DNA of 64,000 nucleotides from Pseudoxanthomonas sacheonensis (GCF_010093305.1 NZ_PDWS01000025.1:1-64000), one strand, 5' to 3'. Shown: positions 20,043 to 29,434, numbered from the stretch's first letter. The notes: generated from the sequence alone by a model not told the origin. Numbers and translations: made by a program.

Positions 20043-21263
20043 CTACCCCGCAAACCAGACCGATACCGCACCGCCGATGCCCAATACCAGCACCACCAGC
20101 CACGGGGGCAGCTTCGCCCACATCAACGCGGCCAAGCCCGCGACCACCCATGCGGCATCGCGCCAGTCGCGCACCGCCGTGGTCCACAGCGGATCGTAGA
20201 GCGCGGCCAACAGCAAACCCACCACGGCCGCGTTGACTCCCGCCAATGCCGCCTGCACGCCGCGCTGCCCGCGCAGCCGCGACCAGAACGGCAATACGCC
20301 CAGCATCAGCAGGAAGGAAGGCAGGAAGATCGCGAGCAAGCCCAGCAAGCCGCCGATCCATCCGCCCGGCCCTGCGGACATCGCTGCGCCCAGAAACGCG
20401 GCGAAAGTGAACAAGGGACCGGGCAGCGCCTGAGCGGCACCGTAGCCTGAAAGGAATCGATCGGCGTCCATCCAGCCGGGCGATACCACTTCGGCCTGCA
20501 GCAGCGGCAGCACCACATGGCCGCCACCGAAGACCAGGGCACCGCTGCGATAGAACGCATCGAACACCCGCAAGTTGGATGAAGAGGAATACTGCGCGGC
20601 CAGCGGCAACAGCAATAACAGCGCAAGAAAGCACGCCAGCATGGACAGGCCCGTACGTGTGGACAACGAAATCGCCAGACCGCTGCCTTCTATCGGCGCG
20701 GCTACTCGCCGTAGCGCCAGACCCACTACCGCGCCCAACACGATGACGCCCACCTGTACCCACGCCTGCGGCCAGTACAGCACCATCGCTGCAGCGGCCA
20801 CCGTCAGTAGCACACGCGTCGAATCGATGCAGAACAGGCGCGCCATGCCCCACACCGCCTGCGCCACCACGGCCACGGCCACCAACTTCAATCCGTGCAA
20901 CGCATCTGCCGGCAGCGCGGCTCCCCAGCGCGTCAGACCGAGCGCGAAAAGGATCATGAGAACCGCCGATGGCAGCGTGAATCCGCACCACGCCGCCAAT
21001 GCACCGCGAATTCCCGCACGCGATAAGCCGATGGCCATGCCGACCTGACTGCTGGCCGGCCCGGGCAGGAACTGGCACAGCGCGATCAGTTCGGCGTATT
21101 CCCTTTCGCTCAACCAGCCGCGGCGCGCGACGAATTCATCGCGGAAATAGCCTAGATGCGCAATGGGGCCGCCGAATGAAGTCAGCCCCAAGCGCAGGAA
21201 TACGCGGAAAACGGCCCAGGCCCCCGCCTCCGCCCGACCGCCAGGAGACGCCGGCCCCCGCAT
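20043..21263 (-). CDS. chrA: chromate efflux transporter (CHR family)
   Basis: A 406-residue polytopic inner-membrane protein made of two homologous CHR domains. The N-terminal half has LTSFGGPIAHLGYFRDEFV and CQFLPGPASSQVGMAIG. The C-terminal half repeats the pattern with GGGHVVLPLL and GYGAAQALPGPLFTFAAFLG. Family members export chromate or act as anion transporters; the substrate here is inferred. The ATG at 21263 lies 5 bp after the rsmI stop, so it is probably co-transcribed with rsmI. It separates rsmI from rnpB, which are usually adjacent, suggesting insertion into an older gene order. Confidence 0.9.
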   Translation of the reverse strand: MRGPASPGGRAEAGAWAVFRVFLRLGLTSFGGPIAHLGYFRDEFVARRGWLSEREYAELIALCQFLPGPASSQVGMAIGLSRAGIRGALAAWCGFTLPSAVLMILFALGLTRWGAALPADALHGLKLVAVAVVAQAVWGMARLFCIDSTRVLLTVAAAAMVLYWPQAWVQVGVIVLGAVVGLALRRVAAPIEGSGLAISLSTRTGLSMLACFLALLLLLPLAAQYSSSSNLRVFDAFYRSGALVFGGGHVVLPLLQAEVVSPGWMDADRFLSGYGAAQALPGPLFTFAAFLGAAMSAGPGGWIGGLLGLLAIFLPSFLLMLGVLPFWSRLRGQRGVQAALAGVNAAVVGLLLAALYDPLWTTAVRDWRDAAWVVAGLAALMWAKLPPWLVVLVLGIGGAVSVWFAG

Positions 21264-21268
21264 GCCGA

Positions 21269-22099
21269 TCAGTCCGCTCCGCCCTGCCCGTACAGCACCT
21301 TGCGCGGCGCGCCGCTGATTTCGGCCGCCAGCTTGGCCGCTGTCGAAGGCGGCAGGTGCTCGCTCAGCTTGGCGTACAGGCGCCTGCCTTCGATCAGCTG
21401 CGCCTCCTCGTCGTCGCCCGCACCCTGCACCATCACCACGAACTCGCCCTTGCGCTGGTTGTCGTCGGCCTCCACTCGCGCATGCAGCTCGGCCAGCGTG
21501 CCGTCGAGCACCGTCTCGAACATCTTGGTCAGTTCGCGCGCGATCACCGCCGTGCGGTCGTCGCCGAACACCGCGCGCATGTCGGCCAGCGATTCGGCGA
21601 TGCGGTGCGAGGATTCGTAGAACACCAGCGTGCGGGTTTCGCTGGCCAGGCGGCCCATGCGTTCGCGGCGCGCCGAGGACTTGGCCGGCAGGAACCCTTC
21701 GAAGGCGAAACGGTCGCTGGGCAGTCCGGCCACGCTGAGTGCGGCGATGGCCGCGCAGGCGCCGGGAATGGGACTGACCCGCAAGCCCGCGGCGCGCGCG
21801 GCGCGGACCACGCGATAGCCGGGATCGCTGACCAGCGGCGTACCCGCATCGCTGACCAGCGCCAGCGAATCTCCGCTGGAGATGCGCTCGACGATGCGCT
21901 CGGACATCGCCTCTTCGTTGTGCTCGTGCAGGGCCAGCAACGGCCGGTCGATGCCGAAATGGGACAGCAGCTGGCGGGTGTGGCGCGTGTCCTCGGCGCA
22001 GATGCCGGCGACCGTCTTCAACGTCTCCAGTGCCCTCGGCGAAAGGTCGGCCAGGTTGCCGATCGGGGTGGCGACGATGAACAGCGTTCCAGCGGGCAT
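21269..22099 (-). CDS. rsmI: 16S rRNA (cytidine-1402-2'-O)-methyltransferase
   Basis: A tetrapyrrole-methylase-fold RNA methyltransferase of 276 residues, with the N-terminal LFIVATPIGNLADLSPRA, SDAGTPLVSDPGYR and FEGFLPAK motifs of the family. It modifies the same nucleotide as RsmH, encoded 4 kb away. It is divergent from lpoA, the conserved arrangement in gammaproteobacteria (yraL/yraM of E. coli). Confidence 0.96.
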   Translation of the reverse strand: MPAGTLFIVATPIGNLADLSPRALETLKTVAGICAEDTRHTRQLLSHFGIDRPLLALHEHNEEAMSERIVERISSGDSLALVSDAGTPLVSDPGYRVVRAARAAGLRVSPIPGACAAIAALSVAGLPSDRFAFEGFLPAKSSARRERMGRLASETRTLVFYESSHRIAESLADMRAVFGDDRTAVIARELTKMFETVLDGTLAELHARVEADDNQRKGEFVVMVQGAGDDEEAQLIEGRRLYAKLSEHLPPSTAAKLAAEISGAPRKVLYGQGGAD

Positions 22100-22152
22100 G
22101 TGCGTTGGCTTCCTGAAGCAATGGGCTGAACGCAGTCCCGCGCCGCCGAAGG

Positions 22153-22158
22153 TACAAT
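22153..22158 (+). promoter_or_regulatory. -10 element of lpoA
   Basis: TACAAT lies 37 bp upstream of the lpoA ATG in the divergent region with rsmI. No good -35 box is visible. Confidence 0.35.
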
Positions 22159-22195
22159 CCTAGCCGGTTCCCACGTACGGCCGCTGAGCAAGCCC

Positions 22196-23590
22196 ATGGA
22201 TAAGCGATTCGGAAGGATGCGTCCCCTCAATACTGCCGCCCTGTTGATGCTGGCCGCGCTGTTCGCCGGCTGCGCCACCACCAACGTGAGCGGCCCCACC
22301 GCTTCCCGCGAGGCCACCGGCGCTTTGAAGGAAGCCGCGGCGCTGGCCCGCAACGATGCCGCACTGACCGGCCAGGCCAAGATCGACAACGCACGCCAGA
22401 TCGAGCGCCTGCTGGCCGGCATCGACAACGCGACCCTGGCGCGGGACGCCGCCGCACTGCCGGTGGGCGATCCGCTGTACGCCTTCGCCGGCCGCGCGCT
22501 GCTGAATCGCGGCCTGCCGTTGCCCCGTCCTTTCGACCGCGGCGCGCAATGGCGCTTCGACCTGAACAATCGTCCGGCCGCCGAACGCGACGGCTACCGG
22601 CCGCCGGTCAAGCTGGCGGTGCTGCTGCCGCTTTCGGGACAACTGGCCACAGCCTCTGCGCCGGTTCGCGATGGCCTGCTGGCGGGTTACTACGGCGAAT
22701 CCCGCCGCCGCCCGGAAATCAATTTCTACGACACCGCCGGTACGCCCGCCGGCGCGGTGGAGGCCTACGGCAAAGCCGCTGTGGCCGGCGCGGATTTCGT
22801 GGTCGGGCCGCTGGGCCGCGATGAAGTGACCGCGGTCTTCCGCGATACGAACCTGTCGGTGCCGGTGCTGGCGCTGAACCGCGGTGCGGCGGCCCCGCCG
22901 TCCGGCAATGCCGGCTTCTCGCTGGCGCCGGAAGACGACGGCATCATCGCCGCCGAGTACCTGCTCAGCCGCGAGCGCAAGACTGCGCTGGTGATCAACG
23001 GCAACGACGACAACGGCAAGCGCGCGGCCAACGCATTCCGCGAACGCTTCACCGAACGCGGCGGCACCGTTGTCGAAGCGATCGGCGTGAGCGACGCACC
23101 GGGCAGCATTTCCGCGAATCTGGCCAACGCCTCGCAGCGCGGCGTCGATGCCGTGTTCCTGGCATTGAAAGGCAGCGTTGCGCGCGCGATCGCACCGCAG
23201 TTGGCCATGGCCGGCTTGGGCGGAAAAAGCCGCGTGGCCACCTCGCAGCTGATTTCCGGTACCGGCAAGCCCGAACAGGACAGCGCGCTGGATGGCATCG
23301 TCTACCCGACCGAAGTATGGACGGCGCGAGGCATCGGCGGCCTGCCTGCCGCCAGCAGCATCGGCGCCAGTCTGCCGACCGCGCGCGGACCGGCGGCCCG
23401 CCTTTTCGCCTTCGGCTACGACGCGTGGCTGCTCACCGCCTATCTGGAAAAACTGGCGACCGGCAACAATGCAGAAGTGAAAGGCGCCACGGGCGTGCTC
23501 AAGCTCGACGGTTTCGGCAATGTGATCCGCACGCCGGCCTGGTCCACGTTCAACGGCGGACGCGCGGCACCGATCGCCGGCGGCGACTGA
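22196..23590 (+). CDS. lpoA: penicillin-binding protein activator LpoA
   Basis: An outer-membrane lipoprotein that in E. coli activates PBP1A from the outside. The 464-residue protein has a lipoprotein signal peptide with lipobox LFAGC (Cys26), a short helical N-terminal region and a periplasmic-binding-protein-like C-terminal domain ([13 protein letters not shown] through [10 protein letters not shown]). It is shorter than the 678-residue E. coli protein, mainly in the N-terminal TPR part. Position between rsmI and yraN supports the name. Confidence 0.92.
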   Translation: MDKRFGRMRPLNTAALLMLAALFAGCATTNVSGPTASREATGALKEAAALARNDAALTGQAKIDNARQIERLLAGIDNATLARDAAALPVGDPLYAFAGRALLNRGLPLPRPFDRGAQWRFDLNNRPAAERDGYRPPVKLAVLLPLSGQLATASAPVRDGLLAGYYGESRRRPEINFYDTAGTPAGAVEAYGKAAVAGADFVVGPLGRDEVTAVFRDTNLSVPVLALNRGAAAPPSGNAGFSLAPEDDGIIAAEYLLSRERKTALVINGNDDNGKRAANAFRERFTERGGTVVEAIGVSDAPGSISANLANASQRGVDAVFLALKGSVARAIAPQLAMAGLGGKSRVATSQLISGTGKPEQDSALDGIVYPTEVWTARGIGGLPAASSIGASLPTARGPAARLFAFGYDAWLLTAYLEKLATGNNAEVKGATGVLKLDGFGNVIRTPAWSTFNGGRAAPIAGGD

Positions 23591-23600
23591 GCGCGCTGCG

Positions 23601-23984
23601 CTGGACCGCAAGGCGCGCGGCAATCTGGCCGAAGCGACCGCACGCGACGCGCTGGTGCGCGCCGGCCTGCGCGAGGTGGCCGCCAATGCGAACTATCGCG
23701 GCGGCGAACTGGATCTGGTGATGCTGGACGGCAGCGGACGCGATGGTCCGACGCTGGTCTTCGTCGAAGTCCGCTACCGGCAGTCGGGCGCCTTCGGCGG
23801 CGGTGCGGCTTCAGTGGATGTCGGCAAGCGCCGCAAGCTGGTGTACGCCGCCCAGAGCTTCCTCGGCCAGCATCGGCAATACAGCAACTTCCCATGCCGG
23901 TTCGACGTGGTCGAAGCCGATGGCGATCCGCAGGCGCCGCGGATCAACTGGCTGCGCGATGCGTTTCGCGCGGACGACATCTAG
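23601..23984 (+). CDS. YraN/UPF0102 nuclease-fold protein, start uncertain
   Basis: A small restriction-endonuclease-fold protein of the UPF0102 family, with the GGELDLVML and LVFVEVRYR motifs (catalytic-type E, D and E-x-R) and the C-terminal FDVVEADG...INWLRDAF. The first standard start is GTG at 23655. However, the conserved N-terminal helix ([13 protein letters not shown]) is encoded upstream in the same open frame, and no ATG, GTG or TTG exists between the preceding in-frame stop and 23655. The CTG at 23601, 11 bases after the lpoA stop, would restore the full 127 residues and is used here as an inference. Confidence 0.75.
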   Translation: MDRKARGNLAEATARDALVRAGLREVAANANYRGGELDLVMLDGSGRDGPTLVFVEVRYRQSGAFGGGAASVDVGKRRKLVYAAQSFLGQHRQYSNFPCRFDVVEADGDPQAPRINWLRDAFRADDI

Positions 23985-24045
23985 CGAAACGTACTCGAAG
24001 AAGCGTAGCCCAAGTCCGGTTCGTGGCGAGCCTGTCGAAAATCCC

Positions 24046-24119
24046 GTGGGAGCGCCGTCCCGGCGCGAGCTTTTCGCTTAGATAGAACAGAAAAGCTCGC
24101 GCCGGGACGGCGCTCCCAC
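24046..24119. repeat. GTGGGAGCG hairpin with perfect 30-bp arms (family C)
   Basis: A perfect inverted repeat of 30 bp each side around a 14-base centre, beginning GTGGGAGCGCCGTCCCGG. It fills the gap between yraN and thiL, which converge. Relatives lie at 25141-25242 and 63511-63588, and GTAGGAGCG variants at 28518-28589 and 55565-55630. Confidence 0.85.
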
Positions 24120-24139
24120 GATATTCGGTTGGTCAGATA

Positions 24140-25090
24140 TCACGCGAAATGTTCGTAGCCCCGGCGAGGCGGCTGCCATTCCTTCCCCTCTGCACCGAAG
24201 GCGCGAACGCCCTGCCCTGCGACGATGCGGCCGATGCGCGTTGCGGAAACGTCGGTGAAATCCAGCGCCTGCACGATAAGATCGCGATCGCGCGGGGAGG
24301 CCGTGAAGCACAACTCGTAGTCGTCTCCGCCGCAAGCTTGCCAGTGCCAGCGTTCTGCTGACGACGCTGCTGCCAGTTCCGCCGATGCGGGCAGGTCCGC
24401 CAGGTTTATTTCCGCGCCGACGCCGCTGCGTTCGCAGATGTGCGCCAGATCCGCGAGCAAGCCGTCCGAGATATCTATGCAGGCATGCGCCAGCGTGGAC
24501 AACCGCAGACCCGCAGCGACGCGCGGCATTGGCCGGTCCAGGCGCTGACGCAATAACCCGGGGACTTCGCGCCCTTCCAGCGACGCCTCAAGAGCCGCCG
24601 CCGCATCGCCCAGCGTTCCCGTTACCCACACATCGTCGCCCACCTGCGCGCGGTCGCGGCGCAATGCGCTTCCCGGTTCGACCAGGCCCATCGCGGTGAC
24701 CGAAATCGACAACGGCCCGCGTGTGGTGTCGCCGCCGGCCAACGCAACCCCGTGCTGATCGGCGAGCGCAAGGAAGCCATCGAGGAATGCATCGATCCAG
24801 CGCTCGTCCGCTTGCGGCAGCGACAACGACAACGTGCACCAGGCAGGCGCCGCACCCATCGCAGCCAGATCGGACAGATTGACTGCAAGCGATTTCCAGC
24901 CGATGTCCGCAGGCGCGGTGGCTTCCGGAAAATGCACGCCGGCATTGAGCGTGTCGGCCGTCACCACCAGCTCGCGACCCGGCGGCACCTGCAGCAACGC
25001 GGCGTCGTCGCCGATGCCAAGCGCCACGTCGCCGCGCTGGCGAACGCGGGCACGGATGCGCGAGATCAGGTCGAACTCAGTGATATCCAT
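24140..25090 (-). CDS. thiL: thiamine-monophosphate kinase
   Basis: An ATP-dependent kinase making thiamine diphosphate, the last step of cofactor synthesis. The 316-residue protein shows GIGDDAALL near the N-terminus, SLAVNLSDLAAMGA, GGDTTRGPLSISVTAMG and IDISDGLLADLAH, in the order expected for the PurM-like ThiL fold. I prefer the ATG at 25090 (MDITEFDLIS) over one four codons upstream. It follows nusB, as in many proteobacteria, but a family C hairpin lies between. Confidence 0.95.
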   Translation of the reverse strand: MDITEFDLISRIRARVRQRGDVALGIGDDAALLQVPPGRELVVTADTLNAGVHFPEATAPADIGWKSLAVNLSDLAAMGAAPAWCTLSLSLPQADERWIDAFLDGFLALADQHGVALAGGDTTRGPLSISVTAMGLVEPGSALRRDRAQVGDDVWVTGTLGDAAAALEASLEGREVPGLLRQRLDRPMPRVAAGLRLSTLAHACIDISDGLLADLAHICERSGVGAEINLADLPASAELAAASSAERWHWQACGGDDYELCFTASPRDRDLIVQALDFTDVSATRIGRIVAGQGVRAFGAEGKEWQPPRRGYEHFA

Positions 25091-25140
25091 GGCCTTCAGC
25101 ATAAAGCCTATGAAGATGATCCTTGACTACCAGGTCAGCC

Positions 25141-25242
25141 GTGGGAGCGGCGTCCCGCCGCGAGCTCTTGGCCTTGTTCTGTTTCTCGCCAAGCGCTTTA
25201 GTAAAAGTGCGTTGAGAGCTCGCGGCGGGACGCTGCTCCCAC
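25141..25242. repeat. GTGGGAGCG hairpin (family C)
   Basis: Arms of about 28 bp with one mismatch flank a 46-base centre. It lies between nusB and thiL. Confidence 0.8.
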
Positions 25243-25273
25243 GTCGCCTCTTACAAGCTCTTGCAGGGCTGCG

Positions 25274-25744
25274 TTATCTGGCAGCGCTGAACTCGGGAGT
25301 GCGCCAGTCCGCGGCGGCCTTGTCCAGCACGCCGTTGACGTAGGTGTGCCCGTGTTCGGAGCCGAAACGCTTGGCGATTTCGATGGCCTCGTTCAGCACC
25401 ACGCGATACGGCACGTCGAGGCGGTGGATCAGCTCGTAGGCCGACAGGCGCAGCACGGCGCGCTCGATCGGGTCGACTTCCTCGACCGGCCGGTCGAGAT
25501 AACCGACCAGGGCTTCGTCCAGGCTTGCGCGATGCTTGACCACGCCGCGCACCAGATCGTCGAAATATTCCAGATCTGCGATCTCATGCGCCTGCTCGTG
25601 CGCGAACTGCGCGATCACCTGCTCCACCAGGCCGCCCGACATCTGCCAGGCGTAGACCGCTTGCAACGCCCGACGGCGCGCGCGCGCGCGGGTGACCGGA
25701 TCTACGCCGTCGCGACGGCCGTCCTTGCGCGGGTGACGGTTCAT
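25274..25744 (-). CDS. nusB: transcription antitermination factor NusB
   Basis: A helical RNA-binding protein of 156 residues that joins the rRNA antitermination complex with S10/NusE. It shows the family pattern [13 protein letters not shown] at the start of the domain, [15 protein letters not shown], and the C-terminal ALNEAIE-like [16 protein letters not shown] followed by VNGVLDK. The start at 25744 overlaps the ribH stop as ATGA, giving the common ribH-nusB coupling. Confidence 0.96.
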   Translation of the reverse strand: MNRHPRKDGRRDGVDPVTRARARRRALQAVYAWQMSGGLVEQVIAQFAHEQAHEIADLEYFDDLVRGVVKHRASLDEALVGYLDRPVEEVDPIERAVLRLSAYELIHRLDVPYRVVLNEAIEIAKRFGSEHGHTYVNGVLDKAAADWRTPEFSAAR

Positions 25745-26208
25745 GCCAGTTGCTCCAGCAGCTGCGCCATTTCGATGGCGGCCAAGGCGGCTTCTTCGCC
25801 CTTGTTGCCGTGGCTGCCGCCGGCGCGCACTTCGGCGTCCTCGATCCGCTCGACCGCCAACACTCCGTTCATCACCGGGATGCCGAAATCCAGCGACACC
25901 CGCATCAGCCCTTCGGCGCAACGGTCGGCGACGTGTTCGTAGTGGCGCGTGTCGCCGCGGATCACGCAACCCAACGCGATGATGGCCGCATGCTGGCTGC
26001 CTGCGGCGATACGTGCGGCGGCCACCGGGATTTCCCAGGCGCCGGGCACGCGGACCACGTCCACTGCGGCATCGGCCACTCCGTTGCTGGCCAGGCTCTG
26101 GCGCGCGCCGGTGACCAGCGCATCGGTGATGCGCGGATTCCAGCGGCTGGCGATGATCGCGAAACGTGCGGCTTCGGGAGCGCGCAGCTCGCCTTCGTAA
26201 TGGGGCAT
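25741..26208 (-). CDS. ribH: 6,7-dimethyl-8-ribityllumazine synthase
   Basis: It condenses the ribB product with the pyrimidine from the RibA/RibD branch to give lumazine. The 155-residue protein contains the [14 protein letters not shown] segment, [11 protein letters not shown] and the active-site region [16 protein letters not shown] with its catalytic His. The C-terminal [15 protein letters not shown] helix is typical. It lies in the riboflavin operon downstream of ribB, separated by a 198-bp gap carrying repeats. Confidence 0.97.
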   Translation of the reverse strand: MPHYEGELRAPEAARFAIIASRWNPRITDALVTGARQSLASNGVADAAVDVVRVPGAWEIPVAAARIAAGSQHAAIIALGCVIRGDTRHYEHVADRCAEGLMRVSLDFGIPVMNGVLAVERIEDAEVRAGGSHGNKGEEAALAAIEMAQLLEQLA

Positions 26209-26267
26209 GGGCGGGTACCTGATGGGGCAGCAAGTTTAGCAGCCGGGGAAAAGCGACGCCTCAGACC

Positions 26268-26392
26268 TCCCCCCTTTGAAGACGCTTCAGGCCTCCCCCT
26301 TTGAAAAAGGGGGATTGAGGGGGGTTTGCTCTTGGCGCCAAAGCAAGATCAAGAGCAAATCCCCCGTAGCCCCCTTTGTCAAAGGGGGCAAA
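26268..26392. repeat. composite CCCCCTTTG palindrome (family E)
   Basis: Three CCCCCTTTGAAAAAGGGGG-like hairpins surround a larger inverted repeat whose arms, GGGGTTTGCTCTTG and its near complement, flank a short centre. The element occupies most of the gap between ribB and ribH. Confidence 0.75.
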
Positions 26393-26406
26393 GCCCAGCA
26401 TGACCG

Positions 26407-27516
26407 TTAGTACGGGACGTACTCCACGACATCCAACCCATACCCGGCCAAACCCACCTGCCGGCGCGGCGTGCCCAGCACCCGCAGCTTGCCCAGGCCC
26501 AGATCGGCCAGGATCTGGGCGCCGGCGCCGTTGCGCCGCCATTCGGCCACTGCGCCGCCGCCACGCACCGCTTCGGCTTCGTGTTGCCCGGCCTCCGCCC
26601 GGATCCGCTCCAGCATCGATTCGGCCGTGCTGGATTCGCCCAACAGAACCAGTGCACCGCGGTCTTCGCGGGCGATGGCGGCCAGCACTTCACCGACGGC
26701 GGGACCGAAGTCCGCGCGGCGCCAGTGCAGTGCATCGGCCAGCGGATTCTGCATGTGCACGCGGACCAGGGTGGGAACGGCGGCATCGGCCTGGCCGCGC
26801 AGCAGCGCGAAGTGCAGGCCGTGGCTCAGGCGGTCGCGGTAGGTGTGCAGCTTGAAGGGACCATGCTCGGTTTCGATGTCGCGCACGTCCACCCGTTCGA
26901 CGGTGTGCTCGGTGCTCAGGCGGTAGCGGATGAGCTCTTCGATGGAACCGATCTTCAAGCCGTGTTCGCGCGCGAATTGCTCCAGCTGCGGGCGCCGCGC
27001 CATGCTGCCGTCGGCATTGAGGATTTCCACCAGCACGCCGGCCGGTTCCAGCCCCGCCAGCAGGGCAAGATCGGTGGCCGCTTCGGTGTGGCCGGAACGG
27101 TTGAGCACCCCGCCCGGCTGCGCGGTCAGCGGGAAGATATGGCCGGGCTGCGACAGGTCCTGCGGCTTCACGTCCGGACGTACCGCGGTGCGGATGGTGT
27201 GGGCGCGATCGTAGGCGGAGATGCCGGTGGTTACGCCTTCGGCCGCTTCGATACTGACGGTGAAGTTGGTGTGGTGCTGCGACGTGTTGTCCTGGACCAT
27301 CGGCGGCAGGCCCAACTGGCGGCAGCGTTCGCGGGTCAACGACAGGCAGACCAGACCGCGCGCGTGGGTGACCATGAAATTGATGTCCGACGGCTTGACC
27401 ATTTCCGCGGCCATGATCAGATCGCCTTCGTTCTCGCGGTCCTCGTCGTCCACGATGACGACCATGCGGCCATTGCGGATTTCTTCCAGCAATTCGGGAA
27501 TGGGGGCGAAACTCAT
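26407..27516 (-). CDS. ribB: 3,4-dihydroxy-2-butanone-4-phosphate synthase with degenerate GTP cyclohydrolase II domain
   Basis: A 369-residue protein. The N-terminal 200 residues are an intact RibB domain with the acidic metal site [10 protein letters not shown] (23-32) and the THARG...[11 protein letters not shown] region; it converts ribulose 5-phosphate to the four-carbon unit of riboflavin. The C-terminal half is RibA-like but lacks the three zinc cysteines. Where the family has a VH-S-E-C...C-x-C pattern, this protein reads [22 protein letters not shown] cyclohydrolase II activity is therefore unlikely, and a separate ribA is expected elsewhere. The start overlaps the ribE stop as ATGA. 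Confidence 0.93.
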   Translation of the reverse strand: MSFAPIPELLEEIRNGRMVVIVDDEDRENEGDLIMAAEMVKPSDINFMVTHARGLVCLSLTRERCRQLGLPPMVQDNTSQHHTNFTVSIEAAEGVTTGISAYDRAHTIRTAVRPDVKPQDLSQPGHIFPLTAQPGGVLNRSGHTEAATDLALLAGLEPAGVLVEILNADGSMARRPQLEQFAREHGLKIGSIEELIRYRLSTEHTVERVDVRDIETEHGPFKLHTYRDRLSHGLHFALLRGQADAAVPTLVRVHMQNPLADALHWRRADFGPAVGEVLAAIAREDRGALVLLGESSTAESMLERIRAEAGQHEAEAVRGGGAVAEWRRNGAGAQILADLGLGKLRVLGTPRRQVGLAGYGLDVVEYVPY

Positions 27517-28124
27517 GCGCCCGCTCCTGCGGAACCGGTGCCGAGCAAACGTTCGACGTATCGCGCGACCAGATCGATCTCCAGGTTGACCGTGTCGCCG
27601 ACCGAAGTCTGCGCGAAGGCTGTATTCGAAACGGTGTGAGGAATCAGTGCGACTTCGAAACCTGCTGCGTCTACTTCATTGACGGTGAGGCTGACGCCAT
27701 CCACGCAGATCGAACCTTTTTTGGCGATATAGCGCAGCAAAGCCGGCGGCGCGGCGAAACGCCAGCGCTGCGCGCGCGCGTCCTGGCGGATGTCGAGGAC
27801 CTTGCCGACGCCGTCGACATGGCCGCTGACCAGGTGGCCGCCAAGACGGTCGGTGGGACGCATGGCGCGTTCCAGGTTCAGCAGGGCGCCGGCAGCCAGG
27901 CTTCCGAGCGTGGTCAGCGCCAGCGTTTCGTTGGAAGCATCGGCTTCGAAAGAATTCGCGTCGAACGCCACCACGGTCAGGCACACGCCATTGACGGAGA
28001 CGCTTTCGCCCAGTCGCGCATCGGCGAAGGGAAGGCCGCCGACTTCGATGGTCAGGCGAGCGTCGCCGCCCCGGTTTTCGGCCCGGGCCAGGCGGCCTAC
28101 GCCTTCGATGATTCCGGTGAACAT
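27513..28124 (-). CDS. ribE: riboflavin synthase alpha subunit
   Basis: It dismutates two lumazines to riboflavin. The 203-residue protein is built of two lumazine-binding repeats. The first starts [10 protein letters not shown] and carries [14 protein letters not shown]; the second has [12 protein letters not shown] and [12 protein letters not shown]. It is the first gene after the FMN riboswitch and is translationally coupled to ribB. Confidence 0.97.
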   Translation of the reverse strand: MFTGIIEGVGRLARAENRGGDARLTIEVGGLPFADARLGESVSVNGVCLTVVAFDANSFEADASNETLALTTLGSLAAGALLNLERAMRPTDRLGGHLVSGHVDGVGKVLDIRQDARAQRWRFAAPPALLRYIAKKGSICVDGVSLTVNEVDAAGFEVALIPHTVSNTAFAQTSVGDTVNLEIDLVARYVERLLGTGSAGAGA

Positions 28125-28257
28125 CAGCGACCGCTCCTGGTCTGGAGAGCGGTGCGCGAATATTTGATTGCAATGGGCATGAAACGTTTCCCGCGAAGTG
28201 AATGCGAAAAACGCCCACAGGGCACGAAGCGACGCGACCGCAAGGCCGCGCGCGACC

Positions 28258-28426
28258 GTCTTCTTTCATCCGGACTATGACCGTCGGCTCCGGCATCGGA
28301 CCGGATCTGCTGACCCTCCGGCGCTCGCTGTGGAAGCGGTTTGCCGGAGGCGCTCGCGGGCTCATCCGCGGCGCTTGCGCGCTTGGGACCTACCGCCGGT
28401 GGGGAATCTCACCCCGCCCTGAAGAC
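28258..28426 (-). ncRNA. FMN riboswitch (RFN element)
   Basis: The closing P1 helix pairs GTCTTC (28421-28426) with GAAGAC (28258-28263). Inside are the conserved RFN blocks AGGGCGGGGTGA, CCCCACCGGCGGT, GAGCCCGCGAGCG, GGTCAGCAGATCCGGT and GGAGCCGACGGTCATAGTCC. It ends 133 bp before ribE and should control ribE-ribB-ribH by FMN binding. Confidence 0.96.
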
Positions 28427-28517
28427 GTTACGTTGTGTTTGCCGGCGGACCGGCGCGCGAATTCTACCATTCGGGCCCGGCGCCGGTGGCCGGACGAAGC
28501 GTTCCACCCGCTGTTCT

Positions 28518-28589
28518 GTAGGAGCGGACCCTGCCCGCGACGCTTTCGACCGGGTCCTGAAAGGCGTCGTGGGCAGGGCCCGCTCCTAC
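28518..28589. repeat. GTAGGAGCG hairpin (family C)
   Basis: Imperfect inverted repeat beginning GTAGGAGCGG and ending CCGCTCCTAC, with about three mismatches across 28-bp arms. It lies between the methyltransferase stop and the riboswitch. Confidence 0.7.
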
Positions 28590-29347
28590 AGGGGCTGTTG
28601 GCGTAGATGCAGGATCAATGGCCAGCGCATGGTGCGTTCGCGCTGGGGATCGCCCCAGGCCGAAGCCAGAGCATCCGCGTGGTCTTCGACCGGATCGCGG
28701 CCAGTGGCGGTACGGCAGCGGGCGGTGGCGGAGAGGCTGCCCAGATAACCCAGCAGCTGCGGCAGGTTCCATTCGGCGGTCAGCCATAGCGCCGGCGCGG
28801 GCAACGCCGGAAATGGCCAGGCGTAGTCCGCATAGCCGGCATCCACCTGGGCGCGTTCGGACGGCCAGTAGGATTCGATCTGATTGCGGAATGCTTCGGC
28901 TGCGGGCGCGAGGTCGTCGGAAAACACCATGTCCTGGTAGGTCCACGCCGCCAGCACGCCCCCCGGCCGCAACACGCGCCCGCATTCGGCGAAGAAACGC
29001 GCGCGGTCGAACCAGTGCAGTGCTTGGGCGACGGCCACCAGTTCGACGCTATGGTCGGCCAGCGAGGTCGCTTCGCCCGGCTCCACCGCTACGCGCACGT
29101 TGGCGGCTTCCGCCTCCTTCGCCCAATGCTGCTCGATCTGTGCGGCGCTGGGATCGGTGGCGAACACGCGGGCGAAGCGCGTAGCCAGTCCACGCGTGGC
29201 CTGGCCGCTGCCGCAACCGGGTTCCCATACCTCGGCGCTGCCAGGGACGACTGCGGTGATGGCATCGAACAAGGTATCGGGGTAAGTGGGGCGCCAGTTC
29301 GCATACGCGCCGGCGACCTGGGAGAAGTGATCTTTGAAGGTTGTTAT
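28586..29347 (-). CDS. class I SAM-dependent methyltransferase, non-ATG start
   Basis: A Methyltransf_11-type protein of unknown substrate. The SAM-binding EPGCGSGQATRGLA motif, VEPGEATSLADHSVELVAVAQALHWFD and LRPGGVLAAW are all visible. The first standard start is TTG at 29272. The typical N-terminal helix TFKDHFSQVAGAYANWRPTYPDTLF is encoded upstream in the same frame. At its head stands ATA-ACA-ACC, five bases after a good GGAGG ribosome-binding site, where relatives would have ATG. I extend the gene to this ATA (29347, 253 codons). An in-frame stop lies 30 bp further upstream. It may be expressed weakly from ATA or TTG. Confidence 0.75.
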   Translation of the reverse strand: MTTFKDHFSQVAGAYANWRPTYPDTLFDAITAVVPGSAEVWEPGCGSGQATRGLATRFARVFATDPSAAQIEQHWAKEAEAANVRVAVEPGEATSLADHSVELVAVAQALHWFDRARFFAECGRVLRPGGVLAAWTYQDMVFSDDLAPAAEAFRNQIESYWPSERAQVDAGYADYAWPFPALPAPALWLTAEWNLPQLLGYLGSLSATARCRTATGRDPVEDHADALASAWGDPQRERTMRWPLILHLRQQPL

Positions 29348-29389
29348 CGGGGCCTCCAGCGCTTCACAGCGACATCACCAATTATCGAA

Positions 29390-29415
29390 GTCATCCCAGC
29401 AAAAGCTGGGATGAC
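29390..29415. repeat. CATCCCAGC hairpin (family F)
   Basis: A perfect 11-bp stem (GTCATCCCAGC) with an AAAA loop, between the methyltransferase and ribD. It has the same stem architecture as the repeats around the GIY-YIG gene at 47048-47435. Confidence 0.7.
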
Positions 29416-29434
29416 GTCACGAGAATGTCGGGGA

